Assembly (NCBI RefSeq): GCF_003605125.1
Contig: NZ_QPQT01000008.1
Coordinates: forward strand, 124,001 to 188,000
Direction of reading: 5' to 3'
Origin: Shewanella algidipiscicola
Lineage (GTDB): Bacteria > Pseudomonadota > Gammaproteobacteria > Enterobacterales > Shewanellaceae
Length of the DNA stretch: 64,000 bases
Under the pieces are notes generated by a model. It made no database searches and was not told where the DNA came from. It worked only from the letters and a program-made list of their open reading frames with translations. The position numbers were made by a program, and so were the translations under genes. Numbering within the stretch: the first letter of the stretch is position 1; each line of letters starts with the position of its first letter. Below are positions 39,588 through 49,332 of this stretch, in pieces.

Positions 39588-40127
39588 CAGCTTATTGATT
39601 AGCAGCAGGATAACCTCCTGCTTTCTTGTAAGTCTCTTCGTCAAAATATCACTTGTAAGTGTTTGTTGTAAATATATTATTTAACAAAAAAGTCAGGTTA
39701 AATATGACAATTTAACAGATAAAAAAGATGCATAGGTGTTTACGAGGTCTGCATAGCACTTTTATATATATTACAAGCTATTGATAATAATGAGTTAATG
39801 TTTAAAAGTTAGTATTATCGATGCGCCAATCAAACGATTTATGCATCTTTTTCATAGTAATTATCTTAACTTGAACTATACATGGCTCTTCGTCGAAGGT
39901 GGTGGTAAACGTAGCTTTTAAGATAAACTTCTTCGTACAATTTCATATTCCCGATAGTCATGAGCGAAACCCTTTTATACCAGAAAGTATTAGGCCTAAA
40001 GGCTCCATGTGGTAGTCTTTAAGGCATACTACAAGGCAAGTTACTAGGGCCTTATCTTTTGCTTTCCGCATTAGTAAATATAAGGTAAACACAGAAACAC
40101 AAAGTTCGAATGAGTAATTGTTCTAAA
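39588..40127. other. AT-rich gene-free stretch
   Basis: Apart from a probable terminator (AGCAGGA/TCCTGCT stem, 39604-39622) just after the 39147 gene, I see no gene, tRNA, attC or attI here. Several short hairpins occur, but none has a recognised identity. Confidence 0.55.
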
Positions 40128-40429
40128 TGATAAAGGGGCAAAAGCTTCTTAGCCTTTAACTCACTAGTCGTATCAAATGAAGTCCAATCGAAGAAGCGTT
40201 AGAGATAGGTGTAAGCGCGGTTTTGGCCCTTGGCGGCATGGATGCCGCCGTGGAGCGTATAGGGATATATTCACAGCGAGCCAAAAGAGCGCTTACACAT
40301 AAGCCTGCTGCAAGCAATTAACTCACATTGAAGGTTCGACCTTCAAACACACTTAACAAATAAGATGTAGCCGAACGCTACTATAGCTAATCCCAAAAAT
40401 TCCAAGCCTTAATTTCAAGGCCAGCAAAC
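40128..40429 (+). repeat. ~300-bp hairpin-forming repeat, tandem copy 1
   Basis: Contains TCAAATGAAG...ATCGAAGA and a long inverted repeat GTGTAAGCGC+GGTTTTGGC (40209-40227) with GCCAAAAGAGCGCTTACAC (40280-40298). The arms enclose an inner GGCGGCATGGATGCCGCC hairpin and TATTCACAGCG. GAAGGTTCGACCTTC follows downstream. No coding capacity is apparent. Confidence 0.85.
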
Positions 40430-40724
40430 TTTGGGGCAAAACTAGGTTAGCTTTTAATGCGTTATTAGTCTCAAATGAAGTTAAATCGAAGAGAGTCAAT
40501 ATCCCAGTGTAAGCGCGGTTTTGGCCTTCGAAATCATGGATGATTTCGCAGAGCCCACATGGATGTGCTCGCGGCGTGCCAAAAGTGTGCTTGCACACAA
40601 GCTCACCGCAGGTGATTGATTGCAATGAAGATACGACCTTCAAGCCCACTTAACCAACTCCCACCCAGCCAAACGCTACTTAAGCTAATCCAAAAAATGA
40701 CAAACCTTCATTTGAAGGCTAACC
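40430..40724 (+). repeat. ~300-bp hairpin-forming repeat, tandem copy 2
   Basis: Same layout as copy 1, offset by 298-302 bases: outer arms at 40507-40525 and 40578-40598, inner CGAAATCATGGATGATTTCG, GGATGTGCTCGCGGCG, then GAAGATACGACCTTCAAG. The inner stem bases differ from copy 1 but pairing is kept. It ends at the dinB stop codon. Confidence 0.85.
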
Positions 40725-41804
40725 CTAAAACCCGAGATCCATCTGTGCAGCATTAAATTCATCTTCACTGTCACTGATGACAGCAGCACTCTCTAACCCT
40801 ACCGACACACCGAGCAAGCGGATGCCGCGTCCCTCTTGGCGTGCTAACGCTTGCGATAACAGGTCATAAAACAATTTAACCGACACCTGATCGCTGCGAT
40901 GCTCTATCGTGGTCTGTTTAAAATCATCAAATTTAAGTTTAACCACTTGCTTATGAATACGTCGCGCCGACGCGCTGCGACTAATGCGTGCCCCTAACTC
41001 TTGGATAAGTTGCGGCATAACCGATTCACACTGCTCCAAGGTATAGATATCCTTGGCCAGCGTAGTTTCGACTCCCACCGACTTTCGTTCCCGATGAGGC
41101 GAAATACTGCGATTATCGATCCCTTGTGCTCGCTCGACTAAGACACCACCAAACTTACCGAAACGCTCGATTAACGCCGTTTTAGAACACTGCTGCACAT
41201 CCAAACAGGTGATTAATCCCATCTGCGCTAACTTGGCGGCAGTGACTTTTCCCACTCCGGGGATCTTTATCAGGGGTAAGGTTTTAACAAACTCGGTTAC
41301 GGCATCTGGAGTGATCACATATTGGCCATTAGGTTTATTGAGATCGGAGGCAATTTTGGCTAAAAATTTAACCGGGGCGATCCCAGCCGATGCTGTGAGA
41401 CCTGTAAGGTCAAATATCTCTTGCCTGATCGCTTCTGCAATTAAGGTCGCAGAGCCTTTATGGGCGTCGCAATCGGTGACATCTAGGTAGGCTTCATCGA
41501 GCGATAAGGGTTCGACTAATTCGGTATAGCGATTAAAGACGCTGCGGATCTGAGTGGAGACCGCTTTATACACATCCATCCGACCCGGCACCAAAATTAA
41601 ATCGGGACACAACTTTAAGGCATAGGCTGAGGCCATAGCCGATCGTACACCAAATTGCCGAGCCTGATAGTTACAGGTACTGATCACCCCGCGGCGATCG
41701 CTGCGCCCGCCCACGGCTATCGGCTTGTCTCTTAACTCGGGAAAATCTCGCATTTCAACTGCCGCATAAAAGCAGTCCATGTCCACATGAATAATCTTTC
41801 TCAA
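40725..41804 (-). CDS. dinB: DNA polymerase IV (Y-family, translesion)
   Basis: Error-prone translesion polymerase of the SOS response. The 359 residues have the catalytic Asp in [23 protein letters not shown], the catalytic pair [10 protein letters not shown], a helix-hairpin-helix ([21 protein letters not shown]) and the little-finger domain. The C-terminal beta-clamp motif is not obvious. No LexA box was clearly seen in the 275 bases upstream. Confidence 0.98.
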   Translation of the reverse strand: MRKIIHVDMDCFYAAVEMRDFPELRDKPIAVGGRSDRRGVISTCNYQARQFGVRSAMASAYALKLCPDLILVPGRMDVYKAVSTQIRSVFNRYTELVEPLSLDEAYLDVTDCDAHKGSATLIAEAIRQEIFDLTGLTASAGIAPVKFLAKIASDLNKPNGQYVITPDAVTEFVKTLPLIKIPGVGKVTAAKLAQMGLITCLDVQQCSKTALIERFGKFGGVLVERAQGIDNRSISPHRERKSVGVETTLAKDIYTLEQCESVMPQLIQELGARISRSASARRIHKQVVKLKFDDFKQTTIEHRSDQVSVKLFYDLLSQALARQEGRGIRLLGVSVGLESAAVISDSEDEFNAAQMDLGF

Positions 41805-41928
41805 TGGGCATTACCTCCACCCGCAAGAATACTGTATATTTAAACAGTGCACAAACACTTATCCATGCCAACTCACCTAAACCGGCCACAGCAGTAGACT
41901 TAAAGGCCCTACCGCCTTAAGCGTAAAC

Positions 41929-41953
41929 AAAAAACCACAGCATTATGCTGTGG
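41929..41953 (-). terminator. Terminator of the bacterioferritin operon
   Basis: CCACAGCA/TGCTGTGG stem with a 3-nt loop and a T6 tract on the minus strand, about 125 bases after the second bacterioferritin gene. Confidence 0.8.
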
Positions 41954-42079
41954 CTTAGATCTAACGTTTTAGCTATCGGCTACTTTTATCCGCCATGATT
42001 AGAACAACCAAAGTGAACTTGGAGCAATTCAAATAACCGCGACTTGCACTACCTTAGTTGCAGCCCACAGCTTATAACC

Positions 42080-42547
42080 TTACATCTTAGACTGCAGGTA
42101 ATTTTGCAGCCCAATTTTATCGATGAGACCCAGTTGTTTCTCTAACCAATACATATGATCTGACTCGGTTTCCTCAAGCAGTACCTCGAGTAACTCGCGT
42201 GAAGCATAATCTTTATGGGCTTCACATAAGGCGATGGCTTTACGCAGGTTATCGGCAACTTGATACTCATAGTTAAGATCATTTTGCAGCATCTCTTGCG
42301 GATCTTTGCCTATGTGCAGTGCTTCACGGCTGGCTACATCGGGCGTCCCCTCGAGAAACAGTATGCGCTCGACCAACTTTTTAGCATGTTCACGCTCATC
42401 GTCTGACTCATGGGAAATGCGCTCATGTAGTTCAGTTAAGCCCCAATCATCGTACATCAGCCCGTGTACAAAATATTGATCCATCGCCGACAGTTCACCA
42501 GTAAGCAATTGATTAAGTGTATTAATGACGTCTTGATTACCTTTCAT
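42080..42547 (-). CDS. bfr: Bacterioferritin subunit with intact ferroxidase centre, no haem Met
   Basis: Iron-storage cage subunit, 155 residues. The ferroxidase ligands of E. coli Bfr are matched: Glu18, Glu51, His54, Glu94, and the Glu/His of TESDHMYW (shifted by one). The haem-ligating Met52 is replaced by Arg (DDEREHAKK). This subunit should oxidise iron but not bind haem alone. It lies 9 bases downstream of a sister gene with the complementary pattern, so a mixed 24-mer is likely, as known for two-subunit bacterioferritins in Neisseria and Pseudomonas. Confidence 0.94.
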   Translation of the reverse strand: MKGNQDVINTLNQLLTGELSAMDQYFVHGLMYDDWGLTELHERISHESDDEREHAKKLVERILFLEGTPDVASREALHIGKDPQEMLQNDLNYEYQVADNLRKAIALCEAHKDYASRELLEVLLEETESDHMYWLEKQLGLIDKIGLQNYLQSKM

Positions 42548-42556
42548 CCTAAACTC

Positions 42557-43030
42557 CTACTCTGACTCTATCTGCGCTTGTAAATAGTTCTGAATCCCTG
42601 TCATCTTAATCAAGTCTTGCTGCGCTTCAATCCAATCAAGATAGGCCTCTTCATCTTCGAGAAGATCTTCTAGGATTTCACGGCTGACATAATCTTGCTC
42701 AGACTCACACAGACTTATCACGTTACGTAGTTCAATCAATTGTGCTTCTAGCATGGTTTTATCGCATTGCAGCATCTCTTGTGGATTTTCGCCAATATGC
42801 AGTTTTTCAAGTTGCTGCAGATTAGGTAGACCTTCGAGAAACAATACCCGCTCAATTAACTTGTCGGCATGTTTCATGTCCTGAATCGACTTTTTATAAC
42901 ATTTTTCGTTGAGCTCTTCTAAACCCCAATTTTTGTACATACGCGCATGTAAAAAGTATTGGTTAATGGCGGTGAGCTCAAATGTCAAAATCTTATTGAG
43001 ATGCCGAATGACATTCGGATGACCTTTCAT
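42557..43030 (-). CDS. bfr: Bacterioferritin subunit with haem Met, degenerate ferroxidase centre
   Basis: 157-residue ferritin-fold subunit. The haem axial Met52 is present (QDMKHAD), and the C-terminus GIQNYLQAQIE is Bfr-like. Three diiron ligands differ from E. coli Bfr: Asp at 51, Leu at 94 and Tyr at 130, while Glu18, His54 and Glu127 remain. It is therefore expected to carry haem for iron release but to have poor ferroxidase activity. It is the first gene of the pair. No bacterioferritin-associated ferredoxin gene is adjacent, and no clear Fur box was found upstream. Confidence 0.94.
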   Translation of the reverse strand: MKGHPNVIRHLNKILTFELTAINQYFLHARMYKNWGLEELNEKCYKKSIQDMKHADKLIERVLFLEGLPNLQQLEKLHIGENPQEMLQCDKTMLEAQLIELRNVISLCESEQDYVSREILEDLLEDEEAYLDWIEAQQDLIKMTGIQNYLQAQIESE

Positions 43031-43302
43031 AGCAATTATCCTTATGTTCTATGAGAAATAGTGAATATCTGACCACGTTACTAACGCTGACAGTGTCGAT
43101 GAGCCTCATGCTCTTACTCTGCTGGGCAATAATTTGTAATACTACTCTCAAGCTACTGGATCACGCCAATGAATACAATGTTGTGAGGTGGGACTTAGCA
43201 AGATTCACCAAGGGATCCTTGGCCGTGATGGAATAACAGTATAGCCTAAAGTGATAACAACAAATGGTGAGACACCGCGAATGCGGCATTGAGAAGGCAA
43301 TA

Positions 43303-43330
43303 AAAGGCACCGATATCGGTGCCTTTGTGA
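43303..43330 (-). terminator. Terminator of the nqr-apbE-nqrM operon
   Basis: A perfect 24-bp palindrome from AAAGGCACCGAT to ATCGGTGCCTTT lies just after nqrM. The following T-tract is modest. Confidence 0.75.
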
Positions 43331-43345
43331 CATAAAATTAAGTGA

Positions 43346-43567
43346 TTATATGATACGGTCTTGATTAAACTTGTTACTGCGCTCTTCTTCAGCCATTTTA
43401 GCCTTGCGCTTGTCACATGGATCGTCGCAATCACACGCTTTGTCGATGCCTAAAGCACCTAAGCCACCACAGCTACCCGCAACCGCTTTCTGCTTAACGA
43501 TATAACCAACCGACATTAATACAAAAAAAAGCAGTAATACCACAAAAGCCGCTAAAAAAGTGCCCAT
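43346..43567 (-). CDS. nqrM: Na+-NQR maturation protein NqrM (DUF539)
   Basis: Small membrane protein needed to assemble Na+-NQR, thought to deliver iron to the site between NqrD and NqrE. The 73 residues have one N-terminal membrane helix (TFLAAFVVLLLFFVLMSVGY) and four cysteines in GSCGGLGALGIDKACDCDDP-C. ATG at 43565-43567 has GGAG six bases upstream; the adjacent ATG one codon earlier is also possible. It closes the nqr operon after apbE. Confidence 0.94.
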   Translation of the reverse strand: MGTFLAAFVVLLLFFVLMSVGYIVKQKAVAGSCGGLGALGIDKACDCDDPCDKRKAKMAEEERSNKFNQDRII

Positions 43568-43671
43568 CATATACTCCAAATGCATACCACCTACAAGGCA
43601 GACAATATGCGTCAAAAATCAATTGGGTGACGCTGTCACACCTCTAGGTGCGTGACAGCGTCTATATTGTA

Positions 43672-44688
43672 TCACAAGCCAACGAAGGGCTTAAATGCAT
43701 CACTGTAATAGACCTTGAAACCATTAGGCTGCTTTTCAATTAACATAACGGCAAGATGGTGTTCTTGCGCCAGAGCTAATGAGTCTTCGGTGCCCATCAC
43801 CATCATCGCAGTCGCGTAACCATCCGCCATCATACTTTGCTTGTGCAGCACAGTGACAGAAGCGAGACGATGATTCACCGGATACCCAGTTCTAGGGTCA
43901 ATAATATGGGTGAAGCGTTGACCGTCTTCTTCGTAGTAATTACGGTAATCACCAGAGGTTGCCATCGCCATATTGCCAGGTGTTATCACCTGCTGCACCT
44001 GACGTTCATCAATATCGGGCTGCTCGATCGCAATACGCCACGGACTTTCATCGGCTTTAGTGCCATATAGGCTGACTTCTCCGCCTATTTCAACCAAATA
44101 GCCTTTAGGCTGATATTTAGCCAAAAGATGAGCCACTTTATCGACTCCAAAGCCTTTAGCAATGGAAGATAAATCGACATATAAATCTGGGTTGTCTTTA
44201 CGCAGTTTTAACCCATCAACACTTAAATGCTCGATGCCAGTTTTTGCTCTGGTCTGGGCGATTAGCTCGTCGCTAGGCACTTTGACAGGGCGCTTATCGG
44301 GACCAAAGCCCCATAGATTCACCAGCGGCCCTAATGTGATATCTAATGCCCCGTCGGTGATCTCAGACAAATCGATCCCGGCTTGGATAACTTGGGCTGT
44401 ATCAGAGGACACCTCAATAGTGCTGGCTAAGGCCATCTGATTAAAACGCGACAGCTCGGAGTTACTCCGATAGGTCGACATCTGATTGTTGACCTGTTCC
44501 AGTGCAAGCTCAATTTCCGCCTGTAACAGTTGTTCATTAGGTTCCTGCCCACCACTGACAAACTTAATATGATAGGTGGTGCCCATAGTCTCACCAGACA
44601 GAGAGATCATGGGTGCCGATTGGCTACACGCTGAAACAAAAAAGGCTAGTCCAATTAAGACTAACCTATTGATAAAGGTCTTAAACAT
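43672..44688 (-). CDS. apbE: FAD:protein FMN transferase (ApbE), Na+-NQR flavinylation
   Basis: Periplasm-facing lipoprotein that covalently attaches FMN to Thr residues of NqrB and NqrC. The product is about 338 residues, with a signal and lipobox VSAC near residue 20. Family motifs are GETMGTTYHIKF, the substrate loop TDGALDITLGPLVNLWGFGP, SSIAKGFGVDKVA, GGEVSLYG and HIIDPRTGYPV. ATG 44686-44688 (MFKTFINR) gives a standard signal; an ATG three codons upstream sits too close to AAGGA. Its place between nqrF and nqrM identifies its target. Confidence 0.95.
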   Translation of the reverse strand: MFKTFINRLVLIGLAFFVSACSQSAPMISLSGETMGTTYHIKFVSGGQEPNEQLLQAEIELALEQVNNQMSTYRSNSELSRFNQMALASTIEVSSDTAQVIQAGIDLSEITDGALDITLGPLVNLWGFGPDKRPVKVPSDELIAQTRAKTGIEHLSVDGLKLRKDNPDLYVDLSSIAKGFGVDKVAHLLAKYQPKGYLVEIGGEVSLYGTKADESPWRIAIEQPDIDERQVQQVITPGNMAMATSGDYRNYYEEDGQRFTHIIDPRTGYPVNHRLASVTVLHKQSMMADGYATAMMVMGTEDSLALAQEHHLAVMLIEKQPNGFKVYYSDAFKPFVGL

Positions 44689-44804
44689 AATGACCATATT
44701 CCTTAATAATCACTCAGATAAACAATGGATTTCACCACAGAACGCCTAAGCGTCCAGGGTGAAATCACATAAAGCTGAGTCGATATTATCACAAGAACCT
44801 GCGA

Positions 44805-46052
44805 TTAACCGCCGAAGTCATCCAATAAGATGTTTTCATCTTCAACGCCCAAATCTTTTAGCATACCGATAACAGCCGCATTCATCATCGGAGGACCACA
44901 CATGTAGTACTCACAATCTTCTGGTGCTTCATGGTCGCGCAGGTAGTTTTCATACAAGACGTTATGAATAAAACCTGTGTAACCATCCCAGTTATCTTCT
45001 GGTTGTGGATCTGACAAGGCAACATGCCACACGAAGTTAGGATTCTCCGCCGCTAGGCCGTCAAAATCTTCGACGTAGAACATCTCACGCTTCGAACGCG
45101 CACCGTACCAGAAGCTGATCTTACGCTTAGACTTAAGACGCTTGAGTTGGTCAAAGATGTGTGAACGCATTGGGGCCATACCAGCACCACCACCGATAAA
45201 GACCATTTCGGCATCGGTATCTTTGGCAAAGAACTCACCAAATGGACCAGAAATCGTCACCTTATCACCCGCTTTTAGGCTCCAGATGTACGACGACATC
45301 TTACCACAAGGCAAGCTCAGGTTACGTGGAGGCGGCGTAGCAATACGCACGTTCAACATGATGATACCTTCCTCTTCAGGATAGTTCGCCATCGAGTACG
45401 CACGAATGGTTTCTTCGTCCACTTTTGATTCAAGATTAAAGAAACCAAAGTGTTCCCAGTCACCACGATATTCTGCTGGTACGTCAAAATCAGCATATTT
45501 AACATGGTGAGCCGGCGCTTCAATCTGAATGTAACCACCAGCGCGGAAAGGCACTGATTCGCCATCAGGAATTTGCAGCTTAAGCTCTTTAATGAAGGTT
45601 GCTTTGTTATCATTAGAGATAACTTCACAATCCCACTTTTTAATACCGAAGATCTCTTCTTCTAGTTCGATCTCCATATCGGCCTTCACGTTTACCTGAC
45701 ACGATAAACGGCAGCCGTTACGAGCATCGCCTTTAGAGATATGATCGCGCTCTGTTGGCAGAATATCACCACCACCAGACTTAACAATCACTTTACACTG
45801 ACCACAAGAGCCACCGCCACCACAAGCAGATGAAACGAAAATACCGTTTTCAGCGAGTGCGCCAAGGAGCTTACCACCGGCACCGGTTTTAATTGCTTTG
45901 CTAGCATCATCATTGATGCTGATTGTGATATCACCACTTGGTACCAGCTTTGATTTGGCAAATAAAATAACCAATACCAACACTAGTACAATGGCAGTAA
46001 ACATACTCACACCGAGATAGACGTCGATTGGAGTAGATTCAATAATACCCAT
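44805..46052 (-). CDS. nqrF: Na+-NQR subunit F (NADH dehydrogenase)
   Basis: Electron-entry subunit: oxidises NADH and passes electrons via FAD to a 2Fe-2S cluster. The 415 residues have one N-terminal membrane helix, then a ferredoxin domain with cysteines in [13 protein letters not shown] and GCRLSCQV. The FAD/NADH reductase domain carries [11 protein letters not shown] (FAD), [12 protein letters not shown] (nucleotide) and a C-terminal CGPPMM and DDFGG. The ferredoxin domain differs only slightly from Vibrio NqrF. Confidence 0.98.
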   Translation of the reverse strand: MGIIESTPIDVYLGVSMFTAIVLVLVLVILFAKSKLVPSGDITISINDDASKAIKTGAGGKLLGALAENGIFVSSACGGGGSCGQCKVIVKSGGGDILPTERDHISKGDARNGCRLSCQVNVKADMEIELEEEIFGIKKWDCEVISNDNKATFIKELKLQIPDGESVPFRAGGYIQIEAPAHHVKYADFDVPAEYRGDWEHFGFFNLESKVDEETIRAYSMANYPEEEGIIMLNVRIATPPPRNLSLPCGKMSSYIWSLKAGDKVTISGPFGEFFAKDTDAEMVFIGGGAGMAPMRSHIFDQLKRLKSKRKISFWYGARSKREMFYVEDFDGLAAENPNFVWHVALSDPQPEDNWDGYTGFIHNVLYENYLRDHEAPEDCEYYMCGPPMMNAAVIGMLKDLGVEDENILLDDFGG

Positions 46053-46099
46053 GAACTTATCCTTTAAGGTTCAAAATCTGAAGCCGTTAAGGTGTCTCT

Positions 46100-46708
46100 T
46101 TACAGAGACACACCTGAGAACGACATGAAACCTAACGCCATTAAACCCGCGGTAGCAAAGGTAATACCTAAACCACGTAGACCATCAGGTACATCAGCAT
46201 ACTTTAACTTCTCGCGAATACCGGCTAGCAAGACAATTGCCAATGCCCAACCGATACCAGAACCTACACCAAACACTAAACTTTCGGTCAGGTTGTAGTC
46301 ACGCTCAACCATGAAAGAGACCGCACCAAAAATCGCACAGTTTACCGTGATTAACGGTAAGAAGATGCCTAGCGCGTTGTATAGTGGTGGAAAGTACTTA
46401 TCCAGTGCCATCTCGAGGATTTGCACTAAGGCGGCGATCACACCGATAAAGGTGATGAACTTCAAGAAGCTCAAGTCAGCATCAGGAACGCCTGCCCAAG
46501 CAAGTGCACCTGGGGCTAAGATCCCTTGATAGATAATTTGGTTAACGGGTACTGAAATCGCCAGCACCACAATAACGGCAACACCTAAGCCCATGGCGGT
46601 GGTGACTTTCTTCGATACCGCCAAGAAAGTACACATACCAAGGAAGAAGGATAACGCCATGTTTTCAATGAAAACAGAACGGACTAAAAGACTAATATAA
46701 TGTTCCAT
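46100..46708 (-). CDS. nqrE: Na+-NQR subunit E
   Basis: Integral membrane subunit that forms, with NqrD, an inverted pair of half-channels coordinating an iron site. The 202 residues contain six membrane helices (for example [21 protein letters not shown] [17 protein letters not shown] and [14 protein letters not shown]). The Cys in GMCTF and in TVNCAIFG are the conserved iron ligands. It follows nqrD by 5 bases. Confidence 0.97.
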   Translation of the reverse strand: MEHYISLLVRSVFIENMALSFFLGMCTFLAVSKKVTTAMGLGVAVIVVLAISVPVNQIIYQGILAPGALAWAGVPDADLSFLKFITFIGVIAALVQILEMALDKYFPPLYNALGIFLPLITVNCAIFGAVSFMVERDYNLTESLVFGVGSGIGWALAIVLLAGIREKLKYADVPDGLRGLGITFATAGLMALGFMSFSGVSL

Positions 46709-46713
46709 AGCGC

Positions 46714-47346
46714 TTACCCTTTTGCTTCTACTTGATCAGGCTTCATAGTACGGATAATCCAGATCAACGCAGCAATCAGGAAGAACGCACTCGGCGGTAG
46801 CAACAACAAGCCGTTTGGCTGATACCAACCACCGTCAGAAATCTTACTTAAGATCTCGACGCCAAATAGAGAACCGTTACCAAATAGCTCACGAATGAAG
46901 CCGACGGACAACAGGATGGCACCATAGCCTAAACCATTACCGATACCGTCCATGAAACTCATCATCGGCGGTGTCTTCATCGCGTAAGCTTCAGCGCGGC
47001 CCATTACGATACAGTTGGTAATAATCAAACCAACGAATACCGACAGCTGCTTAGCAACATCATAGGCATAAGCTTGTAGGACTTGGTCTACCACGATAAC
47101 TAGCGACGCGATAATCGTCATCTGCACGATAATACGCACACTGCTTGGAATGTGGTTACGGATCATCGAGATGAACAAGTTAGACAAGGCCGTTACTGCA
47201 GTCAGTGCGATAGTCATCACTAATGCCGTTTCCATCTTACTGGTCACAGCCAAAGCACTACACACACCCAAGATCTGCAACGCAATCGGGTTGTTACTAA
47301 TAATAGGTCCAGTCAGAACCTGTTTAAGTTCTTTAGCGTTAGCCAT
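46714..47346 (-). CDS. nqrD: Na+-NQR subunit D
   Basis: Six-helix membrane partner of NqrE. The 210 residues carry conserved cysteines in [17 protein letters not shown] and [17 protein letters not shown], which ligate the membrane iron centre. The segment [20 protein letters not shown] is family-typical. Its ATG overlaps the nqrC stop (TAATG), indicating coupled translation. Confidence 0.97.
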   Translation of the reverse strand: MANAKELKQVLTGPIISNNPIALQILGVCSALAVTSKMETALVMTIALTAVTALSNLFISMIRNHIPSSVRIIVQMTIIASLVIVVDQVLQAYAYDVAKQLSVFVGLIITNCIVMGRAEAYAMKTPPMMSFMDGIGNGLGYGAILLSVGFIRELFGNGSLFGVEILSKISDGGWYQPNGLLLLPPSAFFLIAALIWIIRTMKPDQVEAKG

Positions 47347-48140
47347 TAGCTCAGCCCTCCGTTGCGCGCCTTTTCAATAAAGCGAGCGTAACCTTCTTCA
47401 CCCAACCAAAACTCGAGTGAATACTGCACACCATTACTGGTTAGGGTCGCACCCGATAGCGCGTCAACACCGTGTACCGAGTTTGCGATAGCAGGGTTTT
47501 TGGTCACTTTAATCGCCAGGTTGCCCTGCTCGTCATAAAGTTTTTTACCTTCCCACTTAGCAATCCACTGCGGGTTTTGCACTTCACCACCTAGACCCGG
47601 GGTTTCACCCGCTCCGGTGAAGTCGTAATAAACTAAACTACGTACGGTATTGAGATCAGACTCGACCGCTAAGAAAGCGTACATGGTTGACCACAGGCCA
47701 TAGCCCTTCACCGGAATGATCACAGTTTGCAGCTCACCTTTGTCATCGTTTACTAAGTAAACAACGCCAGTGTTAGCCACATTCTTAACCGATGCGATAT
47801 CATTTTTAGGTTTAAATGAGGTCTCAGGGTTACGCGCGGCTTTATCGGCGTCAAAGGTGTTGGCATCGCCATCAACCCACTCACCCGACTTAAGATCGAC
47901 CAGCTTAGCTTCAACATACTTATTGTAGGTGGCTAATATTTGATCTTTCTCAACGCTACCTGACTTAGTGTCCACCAAGCCAGCCGCTTCAAGAATGTAC
48001 TTTTGCTTATCAAGCAGCTTGTTTTCTTGTTGCGTCGGTTTTAGCAGTACCGCAGCGGTAGATACAAATACCGAGCAGATGAAACATAATCCAACAACAA
48101 CAAACAGTGTTCTACCGAACGAATCTTTATTACTAGCCAC
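47346..48140 (-). CDS. nqrC: Na+-NQR subunit C (covalent FMN; GTG start)
   Basis: Membrane-anchored periplasmic subunit carrying one covalent FMN. The 264 residues have an N-terminal helix ([20 protein letters not shown]). The flavinylation motif SGAT is in [14 protein letters not shown], with acceptor Thr at residue 232. The frame is open further upstream inside nqrB, but GTG at 48138-48140 follows GGAGG with a 7-base spacer and overlaps the nqrB stop by 8 bases. Confidence 0.97.
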   Translation of the reverse strand: MASNKDSFGRTLFVVVGLCFICSVFVSTAAVLLKPTQQENKLLDKQKYILEAAGLVDTKSGSVEKDQILATYNKYVEAKLVDLKSGEWVDGDANTFDADKAARNPETSFKPKNDIASVKNVANTGVVYLVNDDKGELQTVIIPVKGYGLWSTMYAFLAVESDLNTVRSLVYYDFTGAGETPGLGGEVQNPQWIAKWEGKKLYDEQGNLAIKVTKNPAIANSVHGVDALSGATLTSNGVQYSLEFWLGEEGYARFIEKARNGGLS

Positions 48141-49332
48141 GTGCAATCCTCCGCTTGATATTCGACTGAACCACGAAATGGTCAAATAATGGAGCAAACA
48201 GGTTCGCGAATAAGATGGCCAACATCATGCCTTCAGGGAAAGCAGGGTTGATAACACGAATGAACACCGCCATAGCACCGATAAGGATACCGTAAGCCCA
48301 TTTCGCATTATTAGTGAATGACGCAGAAACTGGATCTGTCGCCATAAACATCATACCGAACGCAAAGCCACCTAACACCAAATGCCAGTACCAAGGCATA
48401 GCAAACATAGGGTTAGTGTCGCTGCCAATCGCGTTAAGCAGTAGCGATACCGCGATCATACCGGCAAGCACACCACCCACAATGCGCCATGAAGCGATAC
48501 GGGTATAGATGATAACCGCGCCACCAATCAATATAGCGAGAGTCGACACTTCGCCCACTGAACCTGGAATGAAACCAAAGAAGGCATTCCACCAGTCTTG
48601 GGTGAGTCCATACTCAAGGGTGCCTTGCGCCGCTTGGCTCAGCGCAGTAGCACCTGAGTAACCGTCAGCAACGACCCAAGTGGTATCGCCTGACATGTTG
48701 AGCGGATAAGCAAAGAATAGGAACGCACGACCGGCAAGGGCTGGGTTTAAGAAGTTACGCCCAGTACCACCGAAAATCTCTTTCGCCACAACCACACCAA
48801 AGGTAATACCTAAAGCAACCATCCACAGTGGAATAGTGGCTGGCAGGGTGAGCGCGAATAGGATTGAGGTAACAAAGAAACCTTCGTTAACTTCATGGCC
48901 GCGAACTGTCGCAAACAACACTTCCCATATACCACCCACGGCAAAAGTCACCGCGTAGATAGGCAGGAAGAAACAGGCGCCGTACCACATTAATGCGGCC
49001 ACACCTGAGTCGGCAGTAAGCTCGGTACCAAACAGCCCGAACAAAGCCGTTTGCCAAACGTCAGGCGTCGCAAAGCCAGCGGCTAAGGCGTCTTGCGCTT
49101 GCAGACCCACGTTGTACATTCCCACAAACATGGCGGGAAATGCACAAGCCCAAACCGTAATCATCATACGTTTTAGGTCGAGGTTATCACGCACATGGGT
49201 ACGACCCTTGTTTACGTGCCCCGGGGTATAAAATACTGTGTACGCGGCTTCAAACAGCGCGTACCACTTTTCGTATTTTCCGCCTTTTTCAAACTGCGGT
49301 TCAATACTTTTGAAAAACTGTTTCAAGCCCAT
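48133..49332 (-). CDS. nqrB: Na+-NQR subunit B (covalent FMN, Na+ channel)
   Basis: Largest membrane subunit and the main Na+ path; it also binds riboflavin and ubiquinone. The 399 residues have a cytoplasmic N-terminal arm ([20 protein letters not shown]) and about ten helices. The FMN-Thr motif DGYSGATAL has acceptor Thr at residue 229, matching the ApbE target. The [20 protein letters not shown] segment near the C-terminus is conserved. Its ATG overlaps the nqrA stop (TAATG). Confidence 0.98.
   Translation of the reverse strand: MGLKQFFKSIEPQFEKGGKYEKWYALFEAAYTVFYTPGHVNKGRTHVRDNLDLKRMMITVWACAFPAMFVGMYNVGLQAQDALAAGFATPDVWQTALFGLFGTELTADSGVAALMWYGACFFLPIYAVTFAVGGIWEVLFATVRGHEVNEGFFVTSILFALTLPATIPLWMVALGITFGVVVAKEIFGGTGRNFLNPALAGRAFLFFAYPLNMSGDTTWVVADGYSGATALSQAAQGTLEYGLTQDWWNAFFGFIPGSVGEVSTLAILIGGAVIIYTRIASWRIVGGVLAGMIAVSLLLNAIGSDTNPMFAMPWYWHLVLGGFAFGMMFMATDPVSASFTNNAKWAYGILIGAMAVFIRVINPAFPEGMMLAILFANLFAPLFDHFVVQSNIKRRIARG

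Noticed and set aside
39062..39595. A seventh attC to the right of the 39147 gene
   Set aside because: ACATAAC at about 39,582 resembles an outer box, but no complementary arm follows within 150 bases.
40725..41804. dinB-side ORF as an integron integrase
   Set aside because: The sequence is clearly a Y-family polymerase ([10 protein letters not shown]); no tyrosine-recombinase boxes. The only tyrosine-recombinase motif is in the IS fragment at 34.6-34.9 kb, which is too short and IS-linked.
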